The notes: generated by a model not told the origin, from the sequence alone. A stretch of 64,000 bases of DNA from Salinisphaera dokdonensis (GCF_040361215.1 NZ_APND01000003.1:496001-560000); one strand, 5' to 3'; counted from the stretch's first letter, positions 43,914 through 53,022 are shown. Translations and numbers: made by a program.

Positions 43914-45190
43914 TCAGCTACCGCTGCGTTCCGGTCGGTCCATTTCGCAGGACGAGGCCACTGCGGTTTCATCTGCAGGAATTTCGGTGTCCATCACCCA
44001 ACCCAGACCCGTCTCCTCGGCGTCGTACTTGGCGTACTCCTTGCTCAGGGTCGAGATATAGAGCGGCTGCAACAGCTGATGGTCCTGGGCCCGCATCGTG
44101 GCGTCACCCATGGCCGTCGGCACACTCAGGTCTTCCATCGCATAGGCGACCTTCAGCGGATCACTGGAACCAGCCTTCTCCATGGCGGCAACCAGCATGT
44201 CGAGCTCGGTCTTGATGCGCAACACGGTGAAGTCGAACGGCGAATAGCGCTCGGAGAAGGTCTCCACGATCTCGGTCAGCTCTGCAGAGTCGCGATCCAC
44301 TGCGAGGTTTTCCTGAAACTCGGTGATGATCTTGACCTTGCCAGCGGCTGCCTTGCCCAGTGCACGCGGGGCGCCCACGAGCGCGGCGTAATAGGTGTAA
44401 TAGTCGACATCCAGACCGGCCTGCGAGCCGGCCTTGACCAGCAGCGCGAGGTCGTTGCCCCAGTTACCCGAGATGACAGCGTCCGCACCCGAGGACTTGA
44501 TCTCGGAGATATACGGCGCGAAGTCTTTGACCTTGCCGAGCGGGTGCAGCACGTCGCCCACGATCTCGATATCGGGGCGCTTCTCTGCAAGCATTTCTTG
44601 CCTGCTTTCGAGATGTACTGGCCGTGCGAGTAGTCCTGGTTGATCAGGAACACTTTCTTGATCGCTTTCTCTTCGGCCATCACGTCGGTGATCACCTTCA
44701 TCTTCATCGCGCTGTTGGCGTCGAAGCGGAAATGCCAGAACGAGCATTTCTCGTTGGTGAAAGCTGGATCGACCGCGGCGAAGTTGAGATAGACGACCCC
44801 GTTATCCGGGTTGCGGCGGTTGTGCTTTTCCACACCGTCGATGAGCGCGCCGCCTACATGCGAACCCAGCCCCTGGGTGATGTAGTGGATGCCATCATCG
44901 GCGGCTTCCTTGAGATTTTGCAGCGACTCTTGCGCACTGCCCTTGTTGTCAAAAGGCACGATCTCGATATCGCGCCCCAGCACGCCACCGTTGGCGTTGA
45001 TGCGTTCGGCAAGGTAGCCGAACGTCTTCACACCCAGATCGCCGACATTGGCAAACGGGCCCGACAGCGGATCGATCAAACCGATCTTGATCGTGTCCTC
45101 GGCGGCGCTGGAAATCGTGGGCACTACCAGTGCAGCAGCCATCGTCACGCCAGCCAAGGCCTGGCGCACAAGCCCCCTGTAGTTCTTCAT
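43914..45190 (-). pseudogene. Frameshifted paralogue of the system-2 substrate-binding protein
   Basis: From the ATG at 45190 (ribosome site CGGAGGAGACGTA) the frame encodes a signal peptide, IKIGLIDPLSGPFANVGDLG and continues to HGQYISKAGK near 44600. There it shifts. The expected KEMLAEKRPDIEIVGDVLHP continues in another frame down to 43914, ending SCEMDRPERSGS. Comparison with the intact neighbour (AGKELLAEKR) shows that one base, a G in AAGGAA, is missing near 44593-44597. Both halves are otherwise highly conserved, so the lesion is recent, or a sequencing error, or a site of programmed frameshifting. As written, it would give a truncated protein of about 300 residues. Confidence 0.88.
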
Positions 45191-45389
45191 TACGTCTCCT
45201 CCGGTTTGGTTGCGGCGTTTTTGCCGCTTGTTATGGGGCACCCTCGCTGTACCCGTTACCGGAAGCTAGCACCACGATGGAGTTCCGGCAAAAGTACGTG
45301 GTGAATACGGCTTTCTGCATAAAAATCATGCTGTACCGCAGCATTGGCGCCAAGTGCGTCGTTCCAACGAACCCAATAGCCTCAGGCGT

Positions 45390-45402
45390 GAAACATCGTT
45401 TC
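45390..45402. promoter_or_regulatory. PsrA-like palindrome (GAAAC-ATC-GTTTC) between receptor pseudogene and SDR gene
   Basis: Perfect half-sites in the divergent region. On the plus strand a TTGACG (-35) starts seven bases after the motif. Confidence 0.6.
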
Positions 45403-45409
45403 AGATTTA

Positions 45410-45437
45410 TTGACGCTCTATCGGCCTTGTGTAGAAT
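45410..45437 (+). promoter_or_regulatory. Candidate sigma-70 promoter of the SDR gene
   Basis: TTGACG and TAGAAT are separated by 16 bases, and the SDR start codon is 44 bases downstream. The GAAAC palindrome lies directly upstream of the -35 box. Confidence 0.55.
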
Positions 45438-45480
45438 TCGACGCGCGATAACAGGAGAAAAAAAAGGATACAAAGGCGCC

Positions 45481-46266
45481 ATGAAACGATTCGAAAAGAA
45501 AGTAGTGATAGTCACCGGCGCCGCCAGCGGCATCGGCCGCGCCGCCGCGACACGTTTCGCCGATGAAGGCGCAACCGTCGTCCTCGTCGATCGTGAAGAG
45601 GACGCGCTGCAAGCCGTGCTCGGCGAACTGACCGGCAACGGCCACGAGGCCGTGGCCGTCGATGTGCGTGACGAGCCCGCGGTTACCGCCCTCGTAGATC
45701 GCATCGCCGAAACCCACGGGGGTATCGACGTGGTCTGCAACAACGCCGGTATTGCCGGCGGCGACTATGCGCCGGTCACCGAGAACGATCTGCAGAACTG
45801 GCGCGATATCGTCGACGTGAATCTGTTCGGCACCATGCATTTCACCCGCGCGGCCGGACGCCACATGCGCGAAGCCGGCGCCGGCGCGATCGTGAACACG
45901 GCATCGGTCGCGGGCGTGCGATCCGGCGCGGGCGGCAATGCCTACAGCGCCTCCAAGGCTGCGGTGATCAACCTCACCCAGACCAGCGCCTGCGATCTCG
46001 GCCAGTACAACGTGCGCGTGAACGCAGTCTGCCCTGGGCTGATCAAGACCGGCATGACCAAGCCCGTTTTCGACTACGCCGAAGCCAACGACAAGGCGCA
46101 TAAGCTCGGCACGCGCTGCGAACTGCGTCGCTTTGGCCGACCCGAGGAGATCGCCGCCGCGATCACCTTCCTGGCCAGTGACGATGCCAGCTATATCACC
46201 GGGCAGTTCCTGCCCGTCGACGGCGGCAATACCGCCTCGTTGAACATGCCGGGCATGAAGGTCTGA
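45481..46266 (+). CDS. Short-chain dehydrogenase/reductase
   Basis: The protein has 261 residues from the ATG at 45481; the frame stays open upstream over the promoter but is not coding there. Cofactor motif VTGAASGIGRAAATRF, NNAGIAGGDY, catalytic Ser in NTASVAGVRSG and YSASKAAVINL are all present. VLVDREEDAL after beta-2 has an aspartate, which favours NAD(H). The C-terminus has ITGQFLPVDGG. Likely substrate: a hydroxyacyl-CoA or alcohol, judging from the shared operator with catabolic operons. It is divergent from the receptor pseudogene. Confidence 0.9.
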   Translation: MKRFEKKVVIVTGAASGIGRAAATRFADEGATVVLVDREEDALQAVLGELTGNGHEAVAVDVRDEPAVTALVDRIAETHGGIDVVCNNAGIAGGDYAPVTENDLQNWRDIVDVNLFGTMHFTRAAGRHMREAGAGAIVNTASVAGVRSGAGGNAYSASKAAVINLTQTSACDLGQYNVRVNAVCPGLIKTGMTKPVFDYAEANDKAHKLGTRCELRRFGRPEEIAAAITFLASDDASYITGQFLPVDGGNTASLNMPGMKV

Positions 46267-46454
46267 CCCGGCTCCGGCGGCCATCTGCGACTTGTGCATA
46301 GAACAAGAAAAGCGCCCCTGTCCAAATGGCCTTTTGACATCATCGGTGCCATCATTGCGCCGATAATCAGCGCCCGCGAAGCCCGCGTCGGGCATGCCCA
46401 CGGCAGGCCCGCGGTGCGCATCTTCTTTGGAAGAGCATCCGAGAGCGACCACGT

Positions 46455-48104
46455 ATGAGTGAAGAAATCGAACGCGACGTGATGGAGTACGACGTGCTGG
46501 TCATCGGCGCGGGCCCTGCCGGCCTGTCCGCGGCCTGTCGGCTCAAGCAGAAGAATGCAGACCTCGAAGTCTGCATCGTCGAGAAAGGCGCCGAAGTCGG
46601 CGCGCATCTGCTATCCGGCGCGGTGTTCGAGCCACGCGCGCTCAATGAGCTGTTTCCGGACTGGAAAGAAAACGGCGCGCCGCTGAACGTGCCGGTCACG
46701 CGTGACGAGATCTATTTCTTCACCGGCGAGCAGAAGGCCACGAAGATGCCGAACGCCTTCGTGCCCAAGCCGATGCACAACGAAGGCAACTACATCATCT
46801 CGCTCGGCCAGCTCGGCCGCTGGCTCGGCGAACAGGCCGAGGCACTGGGCGTGGAGATCTACCCCGGATTCTCGGCACAGGACGCCATCGTCGAAGACGG
46901 CGTGGTCAAGGGGATCATTACCGGCGAGATGGGTGTCGGCAAGGACGGCCAGCCCAAGGACAGCCATGTGCCCGGCATGGAACTGCGTGCGAAATACACG
47001 CTGTTCGCCGAAGGCTGCCGCGGCCATCTGGGCAAGCGTCTGATCCGCGAGTTCGAGCTCGACAAGGACGTGGACCCGCAGCATTACGGCATCGGCCTCA
47101 AGGAAATCTGGGAGATCGACCCGAGCAAGCATGAGCCGGGGCTGGTCATCCACAGCGCCGGCTGGCCGCTGGGCAAGGAAAGCAGCGGCGGCTCCTTCCT
47201 GTATCACCTGGAAGACAACATGGTGGCGGTGGGTCTCATCGTCGACCTCAACTACACCAACCCGTATCTCTCGCCGTTCAAGGAATTCCAGCGCCTCAAG
47301 CATCACCCGAAGATTGCGCAGTACCTAGAAGGCGGCAAGCGCGTGTCCTACGGTTCACGCGCCATCACCAAGGGTGGCCTGAACTCGCTGCCCAAGATGA
47401 CGATGCCGGGCGCGGCGCTGATCGGCTGCGATGCCGGCACGCTCAACTTTGCCAAGATCAAGGGCAATCACACCGCCATGAAGTCGGGCATGCTCGCCGC
47501 GGAAGCCGCAGCCGATGCGCTCGCCAGCGGTGGCGAAGGCGGCGATGAACTGACCGGCTATACCGAAGCGTTCAAGAACAGCTGGGTCTACGAAGAGCTC
47601 TATGCCAGCCGTAACTTCGGCGCGGCATTGCACAAGTACGGCACCTTCACCGGCGGCGCGCTCAACTACATCGAGCAGAACTGGTTCAAGGGCAAAGCCC
47701 CGTGGCAGATGCGCGACACCACGCCGGATTATGCGGCGACCAAGCCGGCCGATCAGTGTGAGGAGATCGAATATCCGAAACACGACGGCAAGCTGTCGTT
47801 CGACATCCTGTCGTCGGTGCATCTGTCCAATACCGGCCACGAGGAAGACCAGCCCTGTCACCTCAAGCTCGAGGATCCGTCGATCCCGATCGAGCACAAC
47901 CTGCCGAAATACGCCGAACCGGCACAGCGGTTCTGCCCGGCCGGTGTCTACGAGGTGGTCGAGGACGATGCGGGCAAGCCGCGCTTCCAGATCAACTTCG
48001 CCAACTGCGTGCACTGCAAGACCTGTGATATCAAGGATCCGGCGCAGAACATCACTTGGGTACCGCCGGAAGGCGGTGGCGGGCCGAAGTACTCGGCGAT
48101 GTAG
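46455..48104 (+). CDS. Electron transfer flavoprotein-ubiquinone oxidoreductase (ETF-QO)
   Basis: The protein has 549 residues. It transfers electrons from reduced ETF to ubiquinone at the inner membrane. The FAD motif is DVLVIGAGPAGLSAACRLKQ. Further markers are EKGAEVGAHLLSGAVFEPRAL, the quinone/FAD-domain segment GWPLGKESSGGSFLYHLEDN, and GCDAGTLNFAKIKGNHTAMKSG (in pieces). The C-terminal [4Fe-4S] site has the cysteines of RFCPAGVYEV and NCVHCKTCDIKDP. It precedes etfB and etfA, the expected partners, on the same strand. It is the sink for the many acyl-CoA dehydrogenases in this window. Confidence 0.95.
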   Translation: MSEEIERDVMEYDVLVIGAGPAGLSAACRLKQKNADLEVCIVEKGAEVGAHLLSGAVFEPRALNELFPDWKENGAPLNVPVTRDEIYFFTGEQKATKMPNAFVPKPMHNEGNYIISLGQLGRWLGEQAEALGVEIYPGFSAQDAIVEDGVVKGIITGEMGVGKDGQPKDSHVPGMELRAKYTLFAEGCRGHLGKRLIREFELDKDVDPQHYGIGLKEIWEIDPSKHEPGLVIHSAGWPLGKESSGGSFLYHLEDNMVAVGLIVDLNYTNPYLSPFKEFQRLKHHPKIAQYLEGGKRVSYGSRAITKGGLNSLPKMTMPGAALIGCDAGTLNFAKIKGNHTAMKSGMLAAEAAADALASGGEGGDELTGYTEAFKNSWVYEELYASRNFGAALHKYGTFTGGALNYIEQNWFKGKAPWQMRDTTPDYAATKPADQCEEIEYPKHDGKLSFDILSSVHLSNTGHEEDQPCHLKLEDPSIPIEHNLPKYAEPAQRFCPAGVYEVVEDDAGKPRFQINFANCVHCKTCDIKDPAQNITWVPPEGGGGPKYSAM

Positions 48105-48222
48105 CGGCAAGGAATGCCGCTCGCATGCACGCGGGCCTGGTCCGTGCGTGCATGCTGATCGAGGCAGTCATCGATCAGCGGATCTAGATTCTTCCAAGAA
48201 TTAGCGACAAGAGAAACGACAC

Positions 48223-48969
48223 ATGAAAGTACTGGTGAGCGTAAAGCGCGCGATCGACTACAACGTGCGCATCCAGATCAAGCCGGACGGCTCCGGCGTC
48301 GTCGAGAACGGCGTCAAGCACAGCATGAACCCGTTCGACGAGATCGCCGTCGAGCAGGCCATGCGCTGGAAGGAAGCCGGCACGGCCGAAGAAGTCGTGG
48401 CCGTGACCATCGGCCCCGAGGCCGCCAAGGAACAGCTGCGCAGCGCCCTGGCCTTTGGCTGTGACCGCGCCATCCACGTCAAGACCGACGAGCCGGTCCA
48501 GCCGCTCACCGCGGCGCGCGTGTTCGAGGCCATCGCCAAGAAGGAAGATCCCAAGGTCTTCCTGATGGGCAAGCAGGCCATTGATGACGACTCCAACCAG
48601 ACCGGCCAGATGACGTCTGCCCTGCTGGAATGGCCGCAGGCCACGTTCGCCTCCGAGATCGAGCTCGACGGCGACACCGCCAAGGTCACCCGCGAGATCG
48701 ACGCCGGCCTGGAAACACTGGATATCGACCTGCCCGGCGTGATCACCGCCGATCTGCGCCTGAACGAGCCGCGCTATCTCAAGCTGCCGGACATCATGAA
48801 GGCAAAGAAGAAGCCGATCGAAGACACCAGCCTCGACGAACTCGGCGTGGAACGCGCCGCCATGCTCGAAACCGTCAAGACCACCGCGCCGCCGCAGCGT
48901 GAGTCGGGCGAAATGGTCGAGTCTGTCGACGCACTGGTGAGCAAACTCAAGGAAAAGGGCCTGCTATGA
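48223..48969 (+). CDS. etfB: Electron transfer flavoprotein beta subunit
   Basis: The protein has 248 residues. MKVLVSVKRAIDYNVRIQIK is the standard opening, NPFDEIAVEQAMRWKE and VFLMGKQAIDDDSNQTGQM mark the AMP-binding fold, and the ETF-beta signature VTREIDAGLETLDIDLPGVITADLRLNEPRY is present in pieces. It docks to acyl-CoA dehydrogenases through the LxxLxxxM-like recognition loop LRLNEPRYLKLPDIMKAKKK (approximate). It overlaps etfA by four bases. Confidence 0.96.
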   Translation: MKVLVSVKRAIDYNVRIQIKPDGSGVVENGVKHSMNPFDEIAVEQAMRWKEAGTAEEVVAVTIGPEAAKEQLRSALAFGCDRAIHVKTDEPVQPLTAARVFEAIAKKEDPKVFLMGKQAIDDDSNQTGQMTSALLEWPQATFASEIELDGDTAKVTREIDAGLETLDIDLPGVITADLRLNEPRYLKLPDIMKAKKKPIEDTSLDELGVERAAMLETVKTTAPPQRESGEMVESVDALVSKLKEKGLL

Positions 48970-49916
48970 GCAACAAGATTCTGATCGTCGCCGACTATCT
49001 CAACGGCGAACTCAACCAGTCCACCGCGCGCGCTGTCACCTGTGCGCAGCAGATGACGCCGACCGCCATCGACGTACTCGTACTCTGTGACGACGGCGCC
49101 AACATCGCCGCCCAGGCTGCCAAGCTCGACGGCGTGACCAAGGTGCTGCAGGCCGACAACGCGGCCAACGCGCATCCGATGGCCGCCACGCTGACTCCGC
49201 AGATCGTGGCCGCGGCCCAGTCCGGCGAATACAGCCACGTGCTGGGCCCGAACACCACCTACGGCAAGGACCTGATGCCGCGCGTGGCCGCCAAGCTCGG
49301 CGTTGCCATGATCACCGACATCATGGCCGTGCACTCCGCGCACGAGTTCGATCGTCCGATCTATGCCGGCAACGCCGTGATCACGGTCAAGGCGCCGGAA
49401 GACCAGACGCTGGTCGCCTCGGTGCGTTGTGCTTCCTACCCGGCCGCGGCCGAGGGCGGCAATGCCGAGATCGAGACGCTGTCGCTGGATGCCGAGCTGC
49501 CGACGCATACCCGCTTCGTCAATCTCGAGCAGGCCAAGAGCGATCGTCCGGATCTGCAGACCGCGCCCAAGGTCGTTTCCGGCGGCCGCGGTGTCGGCAG
49601 CGAGGAAAACTTCAAGGTCATCTACGACTTTGCCGACAAGATCGGCGCCGGCGTGGGTGCTTCGCGTGCCGCCGTCGATGCGGGCTTCGTGCCCAACGAC
49701 ATGCAGGTCGGCCAAACCGGCAAGATCATCTCGCCCGAGTTGTACATGTGCTTCGGCATCTCCGGTGCCATCCAGCATCTGGCCGGCATCAAGGACGCGG
49801 GCACGATCGTGGCGATCAACAAGGATCCGGAAGCGCCGATCTTCGAAGTGGCCGACATCGGCCTCGTCGGCGATCTGTTCACTATCATTCCGGAACTCGA
49901 CGCCGCCGTTAGCTGA
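48966..49916 (+). CDS. etfA: Electron transfer flavoprotein alpha subunit
   Basis: The protein has 316 residues. The C-terminal FAD domain is typical: VVSGGRGVGSEENF, GASRAAVDAGFVPNDMQVGQTGKIISPELYMCFGISGAIQHLAGIKDAGTIVAINKDPEAPIFEVADIGLVGDLF in several conserved pieces. The ATGA overlap with etfB couples translation. With EtfB it carries electrons from acyl-CoA dehydrogenases to ETF-QO. A perfect-stem terminator follows. Confidence 0.96.
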   Translation: MSNKILIVADYLNGELNQSTARAVTCAQQMTPTAIDVLVLCDDGANIAAQAAKLDGVTKVLQADNAANAHPMAATLTPQIVAAAQSGEYSHVLGPNTTYGKDLMPRVAAKLGVAMITDIMAVHSAHEFDRPIYAGNAVITVKAPEDQTLVASVRCASYPAAAEGGNAEIETLSLDAELPTHTRFVNLEQAKSDRPDLQTAPKVVSGGRGVGSEENFKVIYDFADKIGAGVGASRAAVDAGFVPNDMQVGQTGKIISPELYMCFGISGAIQHLAGIKDAGTIVAINKDPEAPIFEVADIGLVGDLFTIIPELDAAVS

Positions 49917-49941
49917 TAACGGCCTCGCCGATGTCCGTCTG

Positions 49942-49991
49942 ACCGGTACGCGCCGCTCCCTTTGTGGGCGATACGCGTACCGGTTTTTTTA
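49942..49991 (+). terminator. Rho-independent terminator after etfA
   Basis: ACCGGTACGCG pairs perfectly with CGCGTACCGGT across a 21-base loop, followed by TTTTTTT, 26 bases after the etfA stop codon. Confidence 0.85.
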
Positions 49992-50028
49992 TGCGCCAAT
50001 CCCGGCGCCCCGTGGGAGGAGAAACCGC

Positions 50029-50487
50029 GTGCAGATAATCGAAAACATGGAAGCACTGGAAGCCTTTGTCGGCCAGGAAGTCGGCGTCAGCGACTGGCTG
50101 ACCATCGACCAGGAACGCATCAACACGTTTGCCGACGCCACCGAGGATCATCAATGGATCCATGTCGACGTCGAGCGCGCCAAGCGCGAATCGCCGTTCG
50201 GCGGCCCGATCGCCCACGGCTTTCTTACCCTGTCGCTGTTGCCGCAACTCACCAGCCAGATCAAGCGCATCGAAGGCGTGACCACGACCGTGAACTACGG
50301 CCTCGACAAGGTTCGTTTCATCGCCCCGGTGCCGGTCGACGCTCGTGTTCGCGCGCGCCAGAAACTCGAAGCGATCGAACCACGCGGTGACAACCGCTAC
50401 ATGCTGCGCAACACCGTCACCATCGAGATCGAGGGCGGCGACAAACCCGCATGCATCGCCGAGTCGCTGTCCCTGATCGTGTTCTAA
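50029..50487 (+). CDS. MaoC family dehydratase
   Basis: The protein has 152 residues from a GTG start with a near-perfect ribosome site (GGGAGGAGAAACCGC). The hotdog hydratase signature is INTFADATEDHQWIHVD, with the catalytic Asp/His pair, followed by SPFGGPIAHGFLTLSLLPQL. NYGLDKVRFIAPVPVDARVRA is the typical second half. Family knowledge: (R)-specific hydration of enoyl-CoA. It lies 10 bases before the crotonase gene, and the two form a unit behind the etf terminator. Confidence 0.9.
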   Translation: MQIIENMEALEAFVGQEVGVSDWLTIDQERINTFADATEDHQWIHVDVERAKRESPFGGPIAHGFLTLSLLPQLTSQIKRIEGVTTTVNYGLDKVRFIAPVPVDARVRARQKLEAIEPRGDNRYMLRNTVTIEIEGGDKPACIAESLSLIVF

Positions 50488-50497
50488 GGAGAATTTC

Positions 50498-51280
50498 ATG
50501 CCCCAACCCGAAGTCGACAGCGGCTATATCCGCGCCGAATCCCGCGACGGCATTCTGCGCGTAACCATCGACCGCGCCGACAAGCGCAATGCACTCACCG
50601 CTGCCATGTACGACGACATGTCGCGCTGCGTCGAGCATGCCGGCGCCGACGACAGCGTGCGCACCCTGCTCATCGACAGTGAAGGCGACATGTTCTGTGC
50701 CGGCAACGACGTCGCGGAGTTTGCGGCGGCCACGCCGGAGAACCGCACGCCCGGTAGCGCCGGCCCGGCGCTGAGCTTCATCAAGCGCCTGCGGGCGCTC
50801 GACAAGCCGGTGGTGATCGCGGTGCAGGGTCAGGCCACCGGCATCGGCACCACCATGCTGCTGCATGCCGATCTGGTGATCGCCGGCGAAAGCGCGCGTT
50901 TCTTCACCGCGTTCATCGATCTGGCGCTGGTGCCCGAAGCCGGCTCCAGCCTGCTGCTGCCGGGCCTGATTGGCCGCCAGAACGCGGCACGTCTGCTGCT
51001 GGCCGGCGACACGCTGGAATCCGACGAGGCGCTGCGCATGGGCCTGATCGCCTATCGCGTGGGCGACGCCGAGCTGGCCGACAAGGCCATGGACCTGGCC
51101 AAGAAGCTCAGCGCCAAGCCGCCGGAAGCGATCCGTCAGACCAAGCAGCTCTTGCGCGAGGGCCTGGGCAACGACGATGTCGACGGCCAGATCGAGCGCG
51201 AGGCCGAACGCTTCGGCGAAAGGCTGTTCTCGGATGAAGTGCGCGAGATCATGAACCGCTTCCTCAAACGGTCCAAATAG
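50498..51280 (+). CDS. Crotonase family protein, probable enoyl-CoA delta-isomerase
   Basis: The protein has 260 residues. The crotonase fold is clear: RADKRNALTAAMYDDM, FCAGNDVAEFA (oxyanion loop) and QATGIGTTMLLHADLV. The two catalytic glutamates of enoyl-CoA hydratase are missing: GTTML stands where GGCEL is expected, and F replaces the second. Instead LVPEAGSSLLLP carries a glutamate at the position used by ECI2/PECI-type delta3,delta2-enoyl-CoA isomerases. Predicted role: moving double bonds during oxidation of unsaturated acyl-CoAs, next to a MaoC hydratase. An AAGGAGAATTTC ribosome site lies upstream. Confidence 0.87.
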   Translation: MPQPEVDSGYIRAESRDGILRVTIDRADKRNALTAAMYDDMSRCVEHAGADDSVRTLLIDSEGDMFCAGNDVAEFAAATPENRTPGSAGPALSFIKRLRALDKPVVIAVQGQATGIGTTMLLHADLVIAGESARFFTAFIDLALVPEAGSSLLLPGLIGRQNAARLLLAGDTLESDEALRMGLIAYRVGDAELADKAMDLAKKLSAKPPEAIRQTKQLLREGLGNDDVDGQIEREAERFGERLFSDEVREIMNRFLKRSK

Positions 51281-51306
51281 AGCTGGCCCGCAGCGTCAGG
51301 CGCATA

Positions 51307-51348
51307 AAAAAGGCCGCTCCGGATACCGAAGCGGCCTTTTCTTTTCGA
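51307..51348. terminator. Bidirectional terminator between the crotonase and copper-protein genes
   Basis: AAGGCCGCT / AGCGGCCTT stem with an A run on the left and TTTTCTTTT on the right, so it can stop transcription from both convergent genes. Confidence 0.8.
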
Positions 51349-51382
51349 GCCCGATTTAACGGGCTGCGCGGCCCTGATTCGA

Positions 51383-51781
51383 TCAGTCGATCAGGCCGAG
51401 CAGCTCGTCACAAGCGGCGGCACAGGCGTTGCAGGCCTCGGCACACAACGCGCAGTGCTTGTGATGCTCGCTATGGCCTTCGCAATGCTCGGCGCATTTC
51501 TGACAGGCATCGCGGCAGGCCTTCACCTGCGTTGCGGCCGGCGATTCGCCAAAGGCGGTCTGACGCGACAGCACGCGCCCGGTGGCCGTGCAGATATCGG
51601 CACAATCCAGATCGGTACGGATACAACCGCGCAGGTCGGCCACACTGTCTTCTGCGAGGCAGGCATCCGCACAGCTGGTGCAAAGCTGCGCACAGTCAAA
51701 GCAGGCGTCGACACAGGCGGCCAGCGCATCCTGAACAGACAACGGATTCGGGTGGGTCTTGAGCATGGCGTGCGATTGCAT
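51383..51781 (-). CDS. Cys-rich four-helix-bundle copper-storage protein (Csp3-like)
   Basis: The protein has 132 residues with 18 cysteines, most as CxxxC or CxxC on four amphipathic helices: CVDACFDCAQLCTSCADAC, GCIRTDLDCADIC, CRDACQKCAEHC and CALCAEACNACAAAC. Histidines cluster in the third loop (EGHSEHHKH). Family knowledge: Csp proteins fill the core of the helix bundle with many Cu(I) ions. No signal peptide is present, so it matches the cytosolic Csp3 type. The start at 51781 has GGAAGGAGATCGC upstream. No copper ATPase or regulator is adjacent. Confidence 0.88.
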   Translation of the reverse strand: MQSHAMLKTHPNPLSVQDALAACVDACFDCAQLCTSCADACLAEDSVADLRGCIRTDLDCADICTATGRVLSRQTAFGESPAATQVKACRDACQKCAEHCEGHSEHHKHCALCAEACNACAAACDELLGLID

Positions 51782-52029
51782 GCGATCTCCTTCCTGAACA
51801 GCCACCGTTTAAGGCCGGCATGAAATAATGATTGCCGAGAACCCGATCGGGGCCCCGGCAGAACGGGAAGGATGAAAACCGCTGACGGCATCAAGCGTAT
51901 ATGCGCAGTCCTACGGATTCGCCGCAGCAAGTACGGCGTGAGCGCGTATGACGCACCGCTCGGCCCGATGGACGATCAGGCTAGAACAGGCGGCACGAGG
52001 CTATACGCCCGTGCCGCGCGCCGTTTTTG

Positions 52030-52983
52030 CTACAGCCGTCCGAGTGCGGCGCGATACTCGTTATCGAGCCGATCGACGATCTCGGCGGTCGGCAGGATGG
52101 AATCGATGCTGCCCACACCCTGACCGGCGCCCCAGATATCCTTCCACGCCTTCTTCTTCTCGCGGTCGCTGCCGAAGGTCATGGCATCCTTGCCGGATTC
52201 CGGCAGGTCGGTCGGGTCGAGACCTGCATTGGTGATCGAGCCGCCCAGGTAGTTGCCATGCACGCCGGTGAACAGGTTGGTGTACACCACGTCCTTGGCA
52301 CTGGAGCTCGTGACCATCTCCTTGTAGCCCTCGACGGCATTGGCCTCCGTGCTGGCGATGAAGCGCGTTCCCATATAAGCGAAATCCGCGCCCATGGCCT
52401 GGGCTGCGAGAATATGCTCACCGCGGGTGATCGCGCCCGACAGGATCAGCGGGCCATCCCAGAACTGGCGGATCTCGGAGACCAGTGCGAACGGGCTCAG
52501 TGTGCCCGCGTGGCCGCCAGCACCGGCACAGACCACGATCAGACCATCGACACCGGCTTCTATCGCCTTCTCGGCGTGCCGCACGCTGATCACGTCGTGA
52601 AAGACATGACCGCCGTAGTCCTTGGCCACTTCGACCGCCGGATGCGGCGCGCGCAGGCTCGTGATCATCAGCGGCACCTTGAAGTCCGCACAGGCCTTCA
52701 GATCATGATCGAGCCGGTCGTTGGAGGCATGCACGATCTGGTTTACCGCGAACGGCGCGATTTTCGCCTCCGGGTCGGCCTTGCGAGCTTCGTCCAGCGT
52801 GTTGGTGATCTTTTCGAGCCACACCGGCAGTTCCTCGGCCGGGCGTGCGTTCAGCGCGGGAAACGAACCGATCACGCCGCTCATGCACTGGGCAATCACG
52901 AGATCCGGATTGGAAAGAATGAACATCGGCGAACCGATGACCGGCAGACGCATGCTTGCCTTGAGTTGATCGACCAGCGACAT
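52030..52983 (-). CDS. Nitronate monooxygenase family (NPD/FMN-dependent) oxidoreductase
   Basis: The protein has 317 residues; the start at 52983 follows AAGGGAGTCTTC. TIM-barrel markers are LPVIGSPMFILSNPDLVIAQCMSGVIGSFPALNAR (in pieces), DGLIVVCAGAGGHAG, LILSGAITRGEHILAAQAMGADFAYMGTRFIAS. The FMN-phosphate loop glycines are conserved. Family knowledge: oxidation of nitronates; close relatives include 2-enoyl-ACP reductase-like and other FMN enzymes, so the substrate is uncertain. A perfect 14-bp palindrome lies 40 bases upstream, and the gene is divergent from a thiolase. Confidence 0.87.
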   Translation of the reverse strand: MSLVDQLKASMRLPVIGSPMFILSNPDLVIAQCMSGVIGSFPALNARPAEELPVWLEKITNTLDEARKADPEAKIAPFAVNQIVHASNDRLDHDLKACADFKVPLMITSLRAPHPAVEVAKDYGGHVFHDVISVRHAEKAIEAGVDGLIVVCAGAGGHAGTLSPFALVSEIRQFWDGPLILSGAITRGEHILAAQAMGADFAYMGTRFIASTEANAVEGYKEMVTSSSAKDVVYTNLFTGVHGNYLGGSITNAGLDPTDLPESGKDAMTFGSDREKKKAWKDIWGAGQGVGSIDSILPTAEIVDRLDNEYRAALGRL

Positions 52984-53022
52984 GAAGACTCCCTTGTTGT
53001 TCTCGAAATAACAGCGCGATAT

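Noticed and set aside
46335..46365. TTGACA...GATAAT as a promoter for ETF-QO
   Set aside because: The spacer is about 22 bases, too long for a sigma-70 promoter.
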